Below are positions 49,891-60,653 of a stretch of DNA of 64,000 nucleotides, piece after piece. Origin of the DNA: Streptomyces sp. SW4. Its GTDB lineage: Bacteria > Actinomycetota > Actinomycetes > Streptomycetales > Streptomycetaceae. The first letter of the stretch is position 1. Each line of letters begins with the position of its first letter. Location: positions 62,001 through 126,000 of the forward strand of contig QKWM01000003.1 of NCBI GenBank assembly GCA_003248315.1, in the 5' to 3' direction. The notes below the pieces were generated by a model. That model was not told the origin of the DNA. It searched no databases and was given only the letters and a program-made list of their open reading frames with translations. The translations under genes and the position numbers were made by a program.

Positions 49891-52431
49891 CCGCGCGCCC
49901 CGCCGACGAGGCCCGCCGCGCCCTGCGCGCGGCCCGCGCCCGGGCCGCCGCCGCGGCGGCGGCCGGGGACGGCGGCACCCCGCCCGGTCCCACCCCGGCG
50001 CCCCGGCCCGGCACCGACCCCGACGGCTCCGTTCCCACCACGCACCCCCGCGACGCCGGTGACGCCGGCTCGCCCCGGACGGTCGCTCCGATGCCGACGC
50101 CGGTGACTCCGGCACGTCCCTGCGCGGTCGGTCCGATGCCGACGCCGGTAACTCCGGTACGGAGCCGGACGGTCGGTCCGACGTCGACGCCGGTGACTCC
50201 GGCACGGCCCTGCGCGGTCGGTCCGATACCGACGCCGGTGACTCCGGCACGTCCCTGCGCGGTCGGTCCGATGCCGATGCCGGTGACTCCGGTACGGCCC
50301 GGGCGGCCGGTCCGATGCCGACGCCGGTACGGCTCCGCATCGCCGGGCCGATGCGGCTTCCGGCGGTGCCGTCCGTCCGTCCTCGCCGGGAGAGCGCTCC
50401 GGCGCGGGCGACCGATGCGCCCCCGCCCCGCCGACGTGGCGCGAGAGGCGCTGCGGGCGGCCCGCCGCGAGGCACGCGCGGCGTCCGCCGGCGACACGGA
50501 GCCGGGAAGCGGTTCGGTCCGCCGTCCCGGCCGCCGCGGTGACGCCGCCGGGGCCCGCTCCGCGCCGGCGTCCCGCCCCCGCGCCGGTGAGCGGGCCGCC
50601 CCCGATCCTCGGGCCCGCGCCCTGCGGGAGATGCTCAGGGACGCGTTCCGGCTGCCCGCCGACGCGGAGCCGGCCCCCGGCCCGGGATCCGCCGCCCCTG
50701 CGCCTTCGCCGGCCACCCGGGACGGCTCCCCGGCGCCGTCCACCTCCGGCCGGGACGCCTCTCCGGCGCCGACCGAGTCCGCCCGGAAGGTTCCCGGCCC
50801 AGGCCCCGGCGTCCTCGGAGCGCTTCCCGGCGCCGAACCCGCCCTCCTCGGCGCAGTCCCCGGCGTCTCCGGAGCGCCCCCGACACAGAACCCGTCCCTC
50901 CCGGCACCGAACCGGCGGCCTCGGGCCCCCTCCCGGCACCGAATCCGCCCTCCCGGCACCGAACCCGGCGTCCCCGGAGCCTTCCCCGGCACCGGATCCG
51001 GCGTCCCCGGAGCCTTCCCCGGCACCGGATCCGGCGTCCCGGGCCCTCCCCGGCACCGAACCCGGCGTCCCCGGAGCCCTCCCGGCCGCTGCCCCGCGCC
51101 CCCCGGAGCCCTCCCCGGCGTCCACGGCTCCTCCGAGGGTCCGGGCCGGTTCCATGGCCGCTCCCGGGCGGGACGGCGAATTGCGGCGGACGTTCCCGGC
51201 GCTGCCGCCGCGCGGTGCGGCGGACGGCGGGCTCGCCGGGACCTGGTGGGGCGACGCCTGGATCACCGCGCTGGAGGACGGCGCGCTCGACCCCAAGCGG
51301 CTGGCCCGCGGCCGCGACTACGCCGCGCAGGGACACGTCGACGCCATCACCGTGACGCCCGGCCTCGTCCTCGCCTACGTCCAGGGCAGCCGGCCCCGTC
51401 CGTACCGCGTGCAGGTCCGGCTGCGCACGCTCGGCGACGCCGACTGGAGAGGTTCCTGGACGCCGCCGCGGAGCGCCCGGGACACATCGCCGCCCTCCTC
51501 GACAAGGAGCTTCCGCACTCGCTCGCCGACTGCGGCGTCCCCCTGCTGCCCGGCCCCGGCGACCTCGCCCCCCGGTGCAGCTGCCCGGACTCCGGTCACC
51601 CCTGCAAGCACGCCGCCGCCCTGTGCTACCAGACGGCGCGGCTGCTCGACGCCGACCCGTTCGTCCTGCTCCTGTTGCGCGGCCGGGGGAGCGGGAGCTG
51701 CTGGAGGCGCTGTCCCGGCTGAGCGCCGCCCGCGCGGCCCGGGCGGCGCAGGACCGGCCGCCCGCGCCGCTGCCCGGCGTCCGGGCGAGCGACGTCCTGG
51801 CCGCCGGCGCCGACGGCCCGCGCCCGCCGCTTCCGCCGCCGTTGCCCGTCCCGCCGCACCCCGGCCGCCGCCCGCCTACCCGGGGCTGCCCGGTGGGCCG
51901 GACGCCTTCGTCCTCGACCAGTTGGCGACCGAGGCCGGGGCCCGCGCCCATGCCCTGCTGACCACCGGCCGCGACCCGGTCGGCGGACTCACCCTGTGGC
52001 AGGACGCCGTCCGGCTGGCCGCCGCCCGCCCCGGTTCCGGCCTCACCGCGGCCACCCGCGCCCTGTACGCCACCCTCGCCGCCGCCACCGGACGCGGCAC
52101 GGCCGACCTGGCGCGTGCGGTGGCCGCCTGGCGGCAGGGCGGCGCCGCCGGACTCTCCGCCCTGGAGGACGCCTGGGACCCGCCGGCCGGCCGTTTCGAC
52201 CGCGCCCGCCCCCTGCTGCTCGCCGCCGACCTCCCCGCCTTCCGCCCCTGGCGCAACCGCCTCACCCATCCGCAGGGCCACGTCCAGCTCCGCCTGGGCC
52301 GGGACGGCCTGTGGTACGCGTACGAGTCCGAACCGGGCCGCGACGACTGGTGGCCCCGCGGCACCCCCGACCTGGACCCGGTCGGCGCCCTCACCGGCCT
52401 GGACCTGCCGGGCGACCCGCCCGGCATCTGA
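49887..52431 (+). CDS. SWIM zinc-finger protein with repeat-rich linkers (about eight frameshifts)
   Basis: Overlaps the helicase stop by ATGA. About 850 aa when eight lost bases are restored. N-terminus MTARPADEARRALRAARAR, echoed later by RPADVAREALRAARREARA near 50425. Two low-complexity linkers follow: a 45-bp tandem repeat (50090-50330) and an 11-residue PEPSPAPDPAS repeat (about 50960-51050). The C-terminal folded part has TWWGDAWITALEDGALDPKR, then the SWIM motif CSCPDSGHPCKHAAALCYQ and a 200-residue tail. SWIM proteins commonly partner SNF2 helicases. The linker frames are uncertain. Confidence 0.8.
50090..50330 (+). repeat. 45-bp tandem repeat inside the SWIM gene
   Basis: Five to six copies of a unit containing GGTCCGATGCCGACGCCGGT and CTCCGGCACG, period 45 bp, encoding 15-residue repeats. 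In the frame following a restored base at the CCCCGGACGG near 50075 it reads as acidic DADAGDSG repeats; in the uncorrected frame as VGPMPTPVTPARPC. Confidence 0.75.
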
Positions 52432-52541
52432 CCCGGCGGCCGCGTCGACACCGCCCGCCGCCGGCAGAGCACCGCCGGCAGAGCACCGCCGACCGCCGAC
52501 GGGTCTCACCGCCACCGCGCTCCTGTCGCCGAGCCGCTGCC

Positions 52542-52835
52542 ACAGCCCCCTCGCAGCCCGCGCCGCTGCTACAGCCCCCTCGCAGCCCGCGCCGCTGCTA
52601 CAGCCCCCTCGCAGCCCGCGCCGCTGCTACAGCCCCCTCGCAGCCCGCGCCGCTGCTACAGCCCCCTCGCAGCCCGCGCCGCTGCCACCGCTCCCTTGCG
52701 GCCCGCGCCGCTGCCACCGCTCCCTTGCGGCCCGCGCCGCTGCCACCGCTCCCTTGCGGCCCGCGCCGCTGCCACCGCTCCCTTGCGGCCCGCGCCGCTG
52801 CCACCGCTCCCTTGCGGCCCGCGCCGCTGCTACAG
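52542..52835. repeat. 29-bp minisatellite, ten tandem units of two subtypes
   Basis: Units start at 52542, 52571, 52600, 52629, 52658 (subtype A, ACAGCCCCCTCGCAG...) and about 52685, 52714, 52743, 52772, 52801 (subtype B, CCACCGCTCCCTTGCGG...). Each ends GCCCGCGCCGCTGC, with exact 29-bp steps within a subtype and a partial A unit at 52832. There are no spacers between units. The 591-bp gap 52432-53022 holds this array plus the betA leader; no other gene is visible. Confidence 0.85.
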
Positions 52836-53022
52836 CCCCCCCGCCGCCCCGCCGCCCCCGCCGCCGCGGAGCCGACGACGGCCGCGTGAACGCGAGGTGG
52901 CTCCGGGGTGTAGCCAAGCTTTCGGGAGCAGCGCTAAGTTGCGCTTCGAGAAACCGGGTGCGTACTGCGCTACGGGTATCGGCGCGTGTGCACAACGACG
53001 GCGCGAGCGGAACGAGGCATAC

Positions 53023-54701
53023 ATGGCGCTCAAGCAGTACGACTTCGTCATCGTCGGCGGGGGTTCGGCGGGCTGTGCCCTGGCGAACCGGCTCTCCGCC
53101 GACTCCGGCAACCAGGTCCTGGTGCTGGAAGCGGGCCGGTCCGACCCGCTCTTCGACGTCTTCATCCACATGCCGGCGGCCCTGCCCTTCCCATCGGCAG
53201 CCGCCTGTACGACTGGAAGTACGAGTCCGAGCCGGAACCCTTCATGCACGGCCGGCGCATCTACCACGCCCGCGGCAAGGTCCTGGGCGGCTCCAGCAGC
53301 ATCAACGGCATGATCTTCCAGCGCGGCAACCCCCTGGACTACGAGCGCTGGGCGCGCGACAAGGGGATGGGCGACTGGGACTACGCGCACTGCCTGCCCT
53401 ACTTCAACCGCATGGAGAACTGCCTGGCGGCCGATCCCGGCGACGAGTTCCGCGGCCGCTCCGGCCCGCTGGTGCTGGAGCGCGGCCCGGCCACCAACCC
53501 GCTGTTCTCCGCGTTCCTGGAAGCGGCGCAGCAGGCCGGCTACCCCCTGACCGACGACGTCAACGGCTACCGGCAGGAGGGCTTCGCCCACTTCGACCGG
53601 AACGTGCACCGAGGGCGCCGGCTCTCCGCGGCCCGCGCCTATCTGCACCCGGTGATGGGGCGGCCCAACCTCCAGGTGCGCACGGGGGCCTTCGTCACCC
53701 GGGTGCTGTTCTCCGGCAAGCGGGCCGTCGGCGTGGAGTACCGCACGCGCACGGGGCAGCGCCGGCGGGTCAGGGCCGGTGAGGTGATCCTTTCCGGCGG
53801 TGCCATCAACAGCCCCAGCTGCTCCAGCTCTCGGGTGTCGGCAACGCCGACGAGCTGAAGAGGCTCGGCATCGGCGTCGTGGCGGACGTGCCCGGCGTCG
53901 GGGAGAACCTCCAGGACCACCTGGAGGTGTACGTGCAGTACGCCTGCAAGCAGCCGGTGTCGATGCAGCCGTACCTCCAGTGGCGGTACCGGCCGTGGGT
54001 GGGGCTGCAGTGGCTCTTCCGCAAGGGCCCCGGGGCGACCAACCACTTCGAGGCCGGCGGCTTCGTCCGCAGCAACGAGGACGTCGACTACCCCAACCTG
54101 ATGTTCCACTTCCTGCCCATCGCGGTCCGCTACGACGGTACGTCGCCGGCGGGCGGGCACGGGTACCAGGTCCACGTCGGCCCCATGTACTCCGACGCGG
54201 TCGGCTCGGTGAAGATCAAGAGCAAGGACCCCTCCGTCCACCCCGCCCTGCGCTTCAACTACCTGTCCACCGAACAGGACCGCCGGGAGTGGGTGGAGGC
54301 GATCCGCGTCTCCCGCCACATCCTGAACCAGCGGGCGATGGACCCGTTCAACGGCGGCGAGGTGTCGCCGGGGCCGCGGTCGAGACGGACGAGGAGATCC
54401 TGGACTGGGTGGCGCGGGAGGGGAGACCGCGCTGCACCCGTCCTGCACCTGCAAGATGGGCGTCGACGAGATGTCCGTGGTGGACCCCTCGACCATGCGC
54501 GTGCACGGCCTGGAGGGGCTGCGCGTCGTCGACGCCTCCGTCATGCCGTACGTCACCAACGGCAACATCTACGCCCCCGTGATGATGGTGGCCGAGAAGG
54601 CGGCCGACCTCATCCTCGGCAACACGCCGCTGGAGCCGTCCACCGCCGAGTTCTACCGCCACCGCAAGGACGGCGACGTCCAGGTGCAGGGCTCCCGGTA
54701 G
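53023..54701 (+). CDS. betA: GMC oxidoreductase, choline dehydrogenase type (four frameshifts)
   Basis: FAD enzyme oxidising choline to betaine aldehyde (EC 1.1.99.1). [20 protein letters not shown] is the FAD loop, [20 protein letters not shown] the GMC signature 1, [20 protein letters not shown] signature 2, and [11 protein letters not shown] plus [19 protein letters not shown] the catalytic His-Asn region. Losses near 53190, 53815, 54370 and 54422 restore 560 aa. A hairpin at 54730-54760 follows. The betB gene downstream supports the choline assignment. Confidence 0.92.
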
Positions 54702-54729
54702 CGGCCGGCGCTCCGGCCGCGCGGAGGTG

Positions 54730-54760
54730 GGCGGAGGCGGTCCCACGGGCCGCCTCCGCC
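54730..54760. terminator. Hairpin between betA and betB
   Basis: GGCGGAGGCGG (54730-54740) pairs exactly with 54750-54760. It implies betB has its own start or is partly attenuated. Confidence 0.7.
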
Positions 54761-54889
54761 GCCCGCGGCGCAACCGGGAGCTCCCGCAGCCTTGACGCGG
54801 CGGGACCGGTCCCCGAAGGTGTTCCCTCTCAAGCAATCCGATGCGTGATACGCAACTCGGTCGCTGTTCCCTGCGCGAAGGACCCACAC

Positions 54890-56357
54890 ATGGCAGACCT
54901 GTACGTGGACGGCATCTGGCGACCGGCATCGGCCGGTGGCCGGCGGGACATCCACTGCCCGGCCGACGGACGGCACGTCGCCTCGGTCTCCGAGGCCACC
55001 CGGGCCGACACCGAGGACGCGATCCGGGCGGCCCGGCGGGCCTTCGACGAAGGCCCCTGGCCCCGCACCCCGGAGCGGGAGCGCGGCGCCGTGCTGCTGC
55101 GCGTCGCCGACCTGCTGGAGGAACGGGCCGGCGCCGTCGCCCGGGCGGAATCCCTCGACACCGGCAAACGGCTGGTCGAGAGCGAGTACGACGTCGCCGA
55201 CGTCGCCGCCTGCTTCCGCTACTTCGGCTCCGTCGCCGGGACCAGCGCCGGCCGGGTCGTCGACACCGGCCGGGCGGACGCCATCAGCAGGGTCGTCCAC
55301 GAACCCGTCGGCGTCTGCGGCCTGATCACCCCCTGGAACTACCCGCTGCTCCAGGCCGCGTGGAAGGTGGCGCCCGCCCTGGTGGCGGGCAACACCTTCG
55401 TGCTCAAGCCCAGCGAACTCACCCCTCGACGTCGATCCTGCTGATGCGCCTGCTCGAGGAGGCCGGTGTGCCGGCCGGCGTGGCCAACCTCGTGCTCGGC
55501 GCCGGCCCCGAGGCCGGCGCGCCCCTCGCCGAACACCCCGACGTCGACCTCGTCTCCTTCACCGGAGGCCTGGACACCGGCCGGCGGATCATGGCGGCGG
55601 CCGCCGGCACCGTGAAGAAGGTCGCGCTCGAACTGGGCGGCAAGAACCCCAACGTGGTGTTCGCCGACGCCGACTTCGACACGGCCCTGGACCACGCGCT
55701 CACCGCGGTCTTCCTCCACTCGGGGCAGGTCTGCTCGGCCGGCGCCCGCCTCGTCGTCGAGGACTCGCTGCACGACAGGTTCGTCGACGCGCTCGTGCGC
55801 CGCGCCGAACGCATCCGGCTGGGCGGCCCGTTCGACAAGGACGCGGAGACCGGCCCCCTCATCTCCGCCGCCCACCGGGACCGGGTCGAGGCCTATGTCG
55901 CCACCGGCCTCGCCGAGGGCGCCGTCCTGCGCTGCGGCGGAGCACGGCCGGCCGACCCCGGCCTCGCCGGCGGCTTCTACTACCTGCCGACCGTGCTCGA
56001 CGAGTGCCACCAGGGCATGAGCGTGGTCCACGAGGAGTCCTTCGGCCCCGTCCTGACGGTGGAACGCTTCACCGACGAGGACGACGCCGTACGCATCGCC
56101 AACGACACCGAGTACGGGCTGGCCGGAGCCGTGTGGACGCAGGACACCGGCAAGGCCCAGCGCGTGGCGCGGCGGATGCGGCACGGCACCGTCTGGATCA
56201 ACGACTACCACCCCTACCTGCCGCAGGCGGAGTGGGGCGGGTTCGGCCGCTCCGGCATCGGCCGCGAGCTGGGGCCGGCGGCCTCGACGAGTACCGCGAG
56301 ACCAAGCACATCTGGCAGAACACCGACCCGCGGCCGCAGGGCTGGTTCTCCGGCTAG
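54890..56357 (+). CDS. betB: Betaine-aldehyde dehydrogenase (two frameshifts)
   Basis: Aldehyde dehydrogenase making glycine betaine (EC 1.2.1.8). [20 protein letters not shown] at the N-terminus, [36 protein letters not shown] with the general-base glutamate, [17 protein letters not shown] with the catalytic cysteine, and [20 protein letters not shown] near the end. Losses near 55427 and 56278 restore 489 aa. GAAGGA precedes ATG 54890. Neighbour to betA and a permease, a typical osmoprotectant unit. Confidence 0.93.
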
Positions 56358-56444
56358 GCCGTGCCGCCCGGGACGCCCCCCGGCAGCCGAACGGGCCCGC
56401 CCGGCACCCGGACCGCTCTCCCCCTCGTCCCCCAGGAGCTGCTC

Positions 56445-58074
56445 ATGACCAGTGCACCGCCACCCGGCCGGCCGTCGGACACCGCCCCGGCCGACGACGA
56501 CGCCGAACTCGCGGAGTTCGGATACCGGCCCGAACTCAAGCGCACCCTCGGCAACTTCCACACCTTCGCCGCCGGCATCTCCTACATCTCCATCCTCACC
56601 GGCACCTTCCAGCTCTTCTACTTCGGCTTCGCCAACGGCGGCCCGGCCTACTGGTGGTCCTGGCCGATGGTGTTCGCCGGCCAGTTCATGGTCGCCCTGT
56701 GCTTCGCCGAGCTGGCGGCCCGCTACCCGGTGGCCGCAGCATCTACAACTGGGCCAAGAAGATGGGCAACCCCCACATAGGCTGGCTGGCCGGATGGATG
56801 ATGCTCATCGCGTCCGTCGTGTCGATCGCCGCCGTCGCCCTGGCCTACCAGCTGACGCTGCCGCAGATCTCCTCCGTCTTCCAGTTCGTCGGAGACGGCT
56901 CCGGCCCCTACGACAAGCCGGCCAACGCGGTGCTCCTCGCCGCCGTCCTGATCCTGTTCACCACGCTCGTCAACGCCTTCGGCGTGCAGCTGATGGCGCG
57001 GATCAACACCGCCGGCGTCTTCCTGGAACTCATCGCCACCGTCGTGCTCATCGTGCTCCTCGGCGTCAACGTCGTGCGGGGCCCCGACGTCGTGCTCGAC
57101 ACCGCCGGCACCGGCGACGGCCAGTCCGCCGGGTACCTCGGTGCCTTCCTCGTCGCCTCGCTCGCCTCCGCCTATGTCATGTACGGCTTCGACACGGCCG
57201 CGTCCCTCGGCGAGGAGTCCCTGGACCCCTCGCGCAACGCGCCGCGCGCCATCATCAGGGCGATCGTCGCCTCGTTCGTCCTCGGCGGGCTCATCCTGAT
57301 CCTCGCCCTGATGAGCGTCTCCAGCCTGAAGGGCGACCGGATCTCCACCGACGGGCTGCAGTACGTGGTCCTGGACGTGCTCGGCCCGACGGCCGGGCAG
57401 GCGATGCTCTGGTGCGTGCTCATCGCCGTCACGGTGTGCGCGCTCGCCGTGCACACGGCGGCCGTCAGGCTGGCGTTCGCCATGGCCAGGGACAACAACC
57501 TGCCCGGATCCGCGCGACTGGCCCGGGTCAGCCCGCGGTTCGGCACCCCCGTTCTGCCCACGGTCATCATCGGCGTCCTCGCCCTGGCGATCCTGGTGGT
57601 GAACATCCGTCAGCCGCAGATCTTCACGGTGGTCACCAGCATCGGCATCATCATGATCTACGTGGCCTACCTGCTGGTCACGGGCCCGATGCTGGTGGCC
57701 CGGCTGCGCGGCAGGTGGAAGCCGGTCGAGGGCAAGTTCTCCCTCGGCCGCTGGGGCCTGCCGGTCAACATCCTCGCGGTGCTGTGGGGCGGGCCATGAC
57801 ACTGAACCTCATCTGGCCCCGTGCGGCCGTCTACAACGCCGCCCCGCCCTTCCACTGGTACCTGCGGTGGGGCGCCGTGCTCTTCGTCGGGATCATCGCG
57901 CTGGGCGGGTTCGCCTACTACTGGCTGGTCCAGCGGCGCCGCACCGGCGTGCTCGCGGAACACGCCGCGGCCTCGGCCGCCGCACCCGCCGGCGCGGCGG
58001 CCGCACCGGAACCGGAACACGCCGCGGCACCGGGCCCGGGAAGGGCACCGGCCGAGGGCCGCGACGGACGCTGA
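56445..58074 (+). CDS. APC superfamily amino acid/choline-type permease (two frameshifts)
   Basis: 543 aa, about 12 membrane helices. LKRTLGNFHTFAAGISYISI is the usual first helix of BAT1/GabP-like permeases, AELAARYPVAGSIYNWAKKM the conserved loop, ASAYVMYGFDTAASLGEESL the TM6 region, DPSRNAPRAIIRAIVASF next. Losses near 56735 and 57793 restore the frame; the C-terminal tail is Ala/Pro rich. Location after betAB suggests uptake of choline, ethanolamine or a related amine. Confidence 0.87.
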
Positions 58075-58108
58075 ACACCGCACACGGCCGGCCGGGGGCG
58101 TCGCCTCC

Positions 58109-59112
58109 CTACGCGGGGCGCCGACCGTCCCCGGCCCCGGCCGCCCCGCCGCCGGCCAGCAGCAACTCCGCCAGGGCCGTGCGCGTGTGGTGCACCGAGC
58201 GGCCCGTGCGCGTGGTGGTGACCAGACCGACGGAGCGCAGCGCGGAGGCGTGGGCGGAGGCCGTCGCGTTGCTGACGCCGACCCGGCGCGCCAGCCCCGT
58301 GGTCGTGCGGGGCCGGTCCAGGCAGCGCAGCACCGCCAGCCGGGTCCGCCCCAGGACCCCGGCGAGGGGATCGTCCGGCGTCCCGTCGCCGTCGGCGACG
58401 GAGGGCAGCCCCGCGGCCGGGTAGGCGAGCGCCACCGGACGGCCCGGCCGGTCCTGGATCAGCGGGCCGCGCCGCCAGTGGAAGGTCGGCCGCAGGACCA
58501 GACCGCGCCCGCCGAGCCGGACCTCCCGCACGCCCGCGACACCCGGCAGCGGCCACTCCCAGACGCCGTCGCGCAGCCGCGAACCGGGGGCGAGGCCGGC
58601 CAGGGCCGCACCGAGGCCCGCTTCACCGGCGGCCACGGCATGGCGGGTGAACTCCGCCCGGTGCAGGTCCTGGACGCGGGGCCACACCGGCGCGAGGACC
58701 GTCCCGTACGCCGCCCGCTGCGCGCGTTCGAGGATCCGCCAGGCATCGGCGTCCCCGCGGTGCAGGGCACGGATCCACGCGGGCGCCGGCCGCCCCTCGT
58801 ACACCTGCTCGATCCCGGTGCGCACCGTCTCGGGATCCGCTGCCCTGACCGACGCGAACCCCTCCTCCAGCGTGTCGCCCAGGACGTCGAGGAACGCGGG
58901 TGCCCTGCCCGCGGGGCCAGATGGGCGAGCGGCGCGGCCGCGCGCGGCAGGGTCCGCAGCAGCCGGGCGCGCCGGCCTCCGGACACCGGATCCTCCTGCG
59001 GCGTGATCAGCGTCATCAGGGCCGCATGCGTCTCGGGCAGCGGCGACGGCCGCGGTGCGAACCGCACCCGGGCCAGGTCGTCCGCCGTGAAATGGATCCG
59101 GATCACGCACAT
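58109..59112 (-). CDS. ArsR-like winged-helix regulator with DUF5937-type N-terminal domain (one frameshift)
   Basis: 334 aa after restoring a base near 58917. The start MCVIRIHFTADDLARVRFAP matches DUF5937 proteins as I recall them. The C-terminal HTH is TRLAVLRCLDRPRTTTGLAR with RVGVSNATASAHASALRSVG and a wing LVTTTRTGRSVHHTRTALAE, i.e. ArsR-type. GTG 59106 is an alternative start. It converges with the permease gene and is divergent from the hydrolase gene, which it may regulate. Confidence 0.82.
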
Positions 59113-59181
59113 CCCCCCGTTCCGCGCCAGCCTTTCGGCCCCGGCCGCAAGCATGGCCCGGGCCCGGCGCCCACCCCCAGC

Positions 59182-60348
59182 ATGCCGTCCATGACGTCTT
59201 TCACCACACCCGGGCGCCGCACTCTCGCCAAGGGCGTTCTCGCCGGCGCCGCCGCCCTGCTGCTCGACTCCGCCCGGCCTCCGCGGCCCCCCGTCACACC
59301 GGCCGCCGCCCGGATCGTGCGGCGGCGCCGCTGCTGCGCCTGCGTCTGCCGGCGCCCAGCGGCCCTGCCCGTCGGCGCCGAGACGCTGTACCTCGTGGAC
59401 TCCTCCCGCAACGATCCGTGGGCGCCCGGGATCGGCGTACGGGAACTCATGGTCACCGTCCTGCGGCCCGCCGCCTCCGGGCACGGCCTGCCGCGGGTCC
59501 CGCAGCTGACCCCCGGCGCCGCGGCGGTCTTCACCGGCCTGTGCCGGTACATCCACCCGCAGCTGCCGGACGCCGGCGTCGACTGGGCCGCCACCCTGAC
59601 CCACGCCCGGGCCGGCGCCCCGCCCCTTCCCGCACGCCGCCCCGTGCTCCTCTACAGCCCGGGCGGCGGCGACGCCCGCACGACGGGCAGCGCCCTCGCC
59701 GTGGACCTCGCCTCCCACGGCTGGACGGTCGTCACCGTCGACCACCCCGGCGACGCGAGCCAGGTGGAGTTCCCCGGAGCCCGGCCGGGCCGGAAACGGG
59801 TCCGCCCGACGGCGCTGTCGGGCCCGCCGGACGCGGCCACGTTCCGCACCATGATCGACACCCGGGTCGCCGACCTCGTCTTCGTCCTCGACGCGCTGGG
59901 CCTGGACCGGGTCGGGGTGTACGGCCATTCCGCCGGCGGCACCGCGGCGGCGCAGGCGCTCCACGAGGACGGCAGGATCGCCGCCGCCGTCAACCTGGAG
60001 GGCTACCTCGACCAGATGGACGGCGAACTGCTGCCGGTGGCCCGGCACGGAACGCGCCGTCCGCTGCTCCTGGCCGGCACCGACGGCTTCCGCGACGCCC
60101 GGCTGGACCGGTCCTGGGCCGCCCTCCTCGCGCACGGGGGCCCCGTCTCCCGGTGGCAGCTCGACGACGCCCACCACTGGGTCTTCACCGACTACGCGGC
60201 CCTCGTGCCCCAGCTCCACAAGGCCGGTCTGATGACCGCGTCCGGGCGGGCGGCCATGACCGGCCTCGCCGCCCCCCGCGTCACCGTGCCCGCCGTGCGG
60301 AACCTCCTGCGCGCGTTCTTCACCCGCCACCTGCCGAGTCGGGAGTGA
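59182..60348 (+). CDS. Tat-exported alpha/beta hydrolase (likely two compensating frame breaks)
   Basis: About 389 aa. N-terminus TPGRRTLAKGVLAGAAALLL carries a twin-arginine signal. GVYGHSAGGTAAAQAL is the nucleophile elbow (GHSAG), AAVNLEGYLDQMDG and WQLDDAHHWVFTDYAALVP place the acid and histidine, as in PAF-acetylhydrolase-like lipases. Between about 59275 and 59365 the local frame gives an unnatural Cys/Arg run (RRRRCCACVCRR); a shifted frame gives RPDRAAAPLLRLRLPAPSGP, so one base near 59278 and two near 59365 are probably missing. Confidence 0.85.
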   Translation: MPSMTSFTTPGRRTLAKGVLAGAAALLLDSARPPRPPVTPAAARIVRRRRCCACVCRRPAALPVGAETLYLVDSSRNDPWAPGIGVRELMVTVLRPAASGHGLPRVPQLTPGAAAVFTGLCRYIHPQLPDAGVDWAATLTHARAGAPPLPARRPVLLYSPGGGDARTTGSALAVDLASHGWTVVTVDHPGDASQVEFPGARPGRKRVRPTALSGPPDAATFRTMIDTRVADLVFVLDALGLDRVGVYGHSAGGTAAAQALHEDGRIAAAVNLEGYLDQMDGELLPVARHGTRRPLLLAGTDGFRDARLDRSWAALLAHGGPVSRWQLDDAHHWVFTDYAALVPQLHKAGLMTASGRAAMTGLAAPRVTVPAVRNLLRAFFTRHLPSRE

Positions 60349-60354
60349 ACCGCT

Positions 60355-60405
60355 GCCGTAAGAGGTCCGTCAAGGCGGTGGGCGTCGCCGTAAGGGAGCC
60401 GTCAA
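60355..60405 (+). promoter_or_regulatory. 19-bp direct repeats upstream of kdp
   Basis: GCCGTAAGAGGTCCGTCAA (60355-60373) and GCCGTAAGGGAGCCGTCAA (60387-60405) match at 16 of 19 positions and start 32 bp apart, three helical turns. This is the arrangement expected of an OmpR/KdpE-type activator bound head to tail. The kdpDE genes are not in the window. Confidence 0.55.
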
Positions 60406-60481
60406 CGAACGGTCGGATCCGGCCATCGAGGGGCTTTCCTTAATCGTCCGTTTCCACCGAACCTCACTCCAGGAGTTCGCG

Positions 60482-60565
60482 ATGGCCGACCTGGCCTTCG
60501 TCCTCACCGTGTTCGCGGGTTTCGCGCTGGTGACCCTCGTCGCCAAGGGGGTGACGAAGCTGTGA
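60482..60565 (+). CDS. 27-residue single-helix protein preceding kdpF
   Basis: MADLAFVLTVFAGFALVTLV plus AKGVTKL, one membrane helix with a basic end. CAGGAG (60470-60475) provides a ribosome site 6 nt before the ATG, and its stop overlaps the kdpF start by GTGA. The coupling and composition argue that it is translated. It is similar in size and shape to KdpF, perhaps a second stabilising peptide of the Kdp complex, by inference. Confidence 0.65.
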   Translation: MADLAFVLTVFAGFALVTLVAKGVTKL

Positions 60566-60651
60566 CCGCCGAGAACGTCGTCGGCCTGGTCGTGGCCGTC
60601 TCCCTGCTGGGCTATCTCGTCCTCGCCCTGATCTTCCCGGAGAGGTTCTGA
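60562..60651 (+). CDS. kdpF: K+-transporting ATPase subunit F
   Basis: 29 aa: GTG start, [20 protein letters not shown] helix and the characteristic FPERF ending of KdpF. It stabilises the KdpABC complex in the membrane. Overlaps the small ORF upstream and lies 2 nt before kdpA. Confidence 0.9.
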   Translation: MTAENVVGLVVAVSLLGYLVLALIFPERF

Positions 60652-60653
60652 CC

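Noticed and set aside
50090..50330. VGPMPTPVTPARPC repeats as the genuine protein repeat
   Set aside because: That frame uses A-ending codons unusual here and follows an error-prone CCCCGGAC site; the shifted acidic DADAGDSG frame has more typical codon use. Left undecided in the annotation.
52542..52835. 29-bp repeats resembling a type I-E CRISPR array
   Set aside because: Units are directly contiguous with no spacers, there is no leader and no cas gene in the window. It is a minisatellite.
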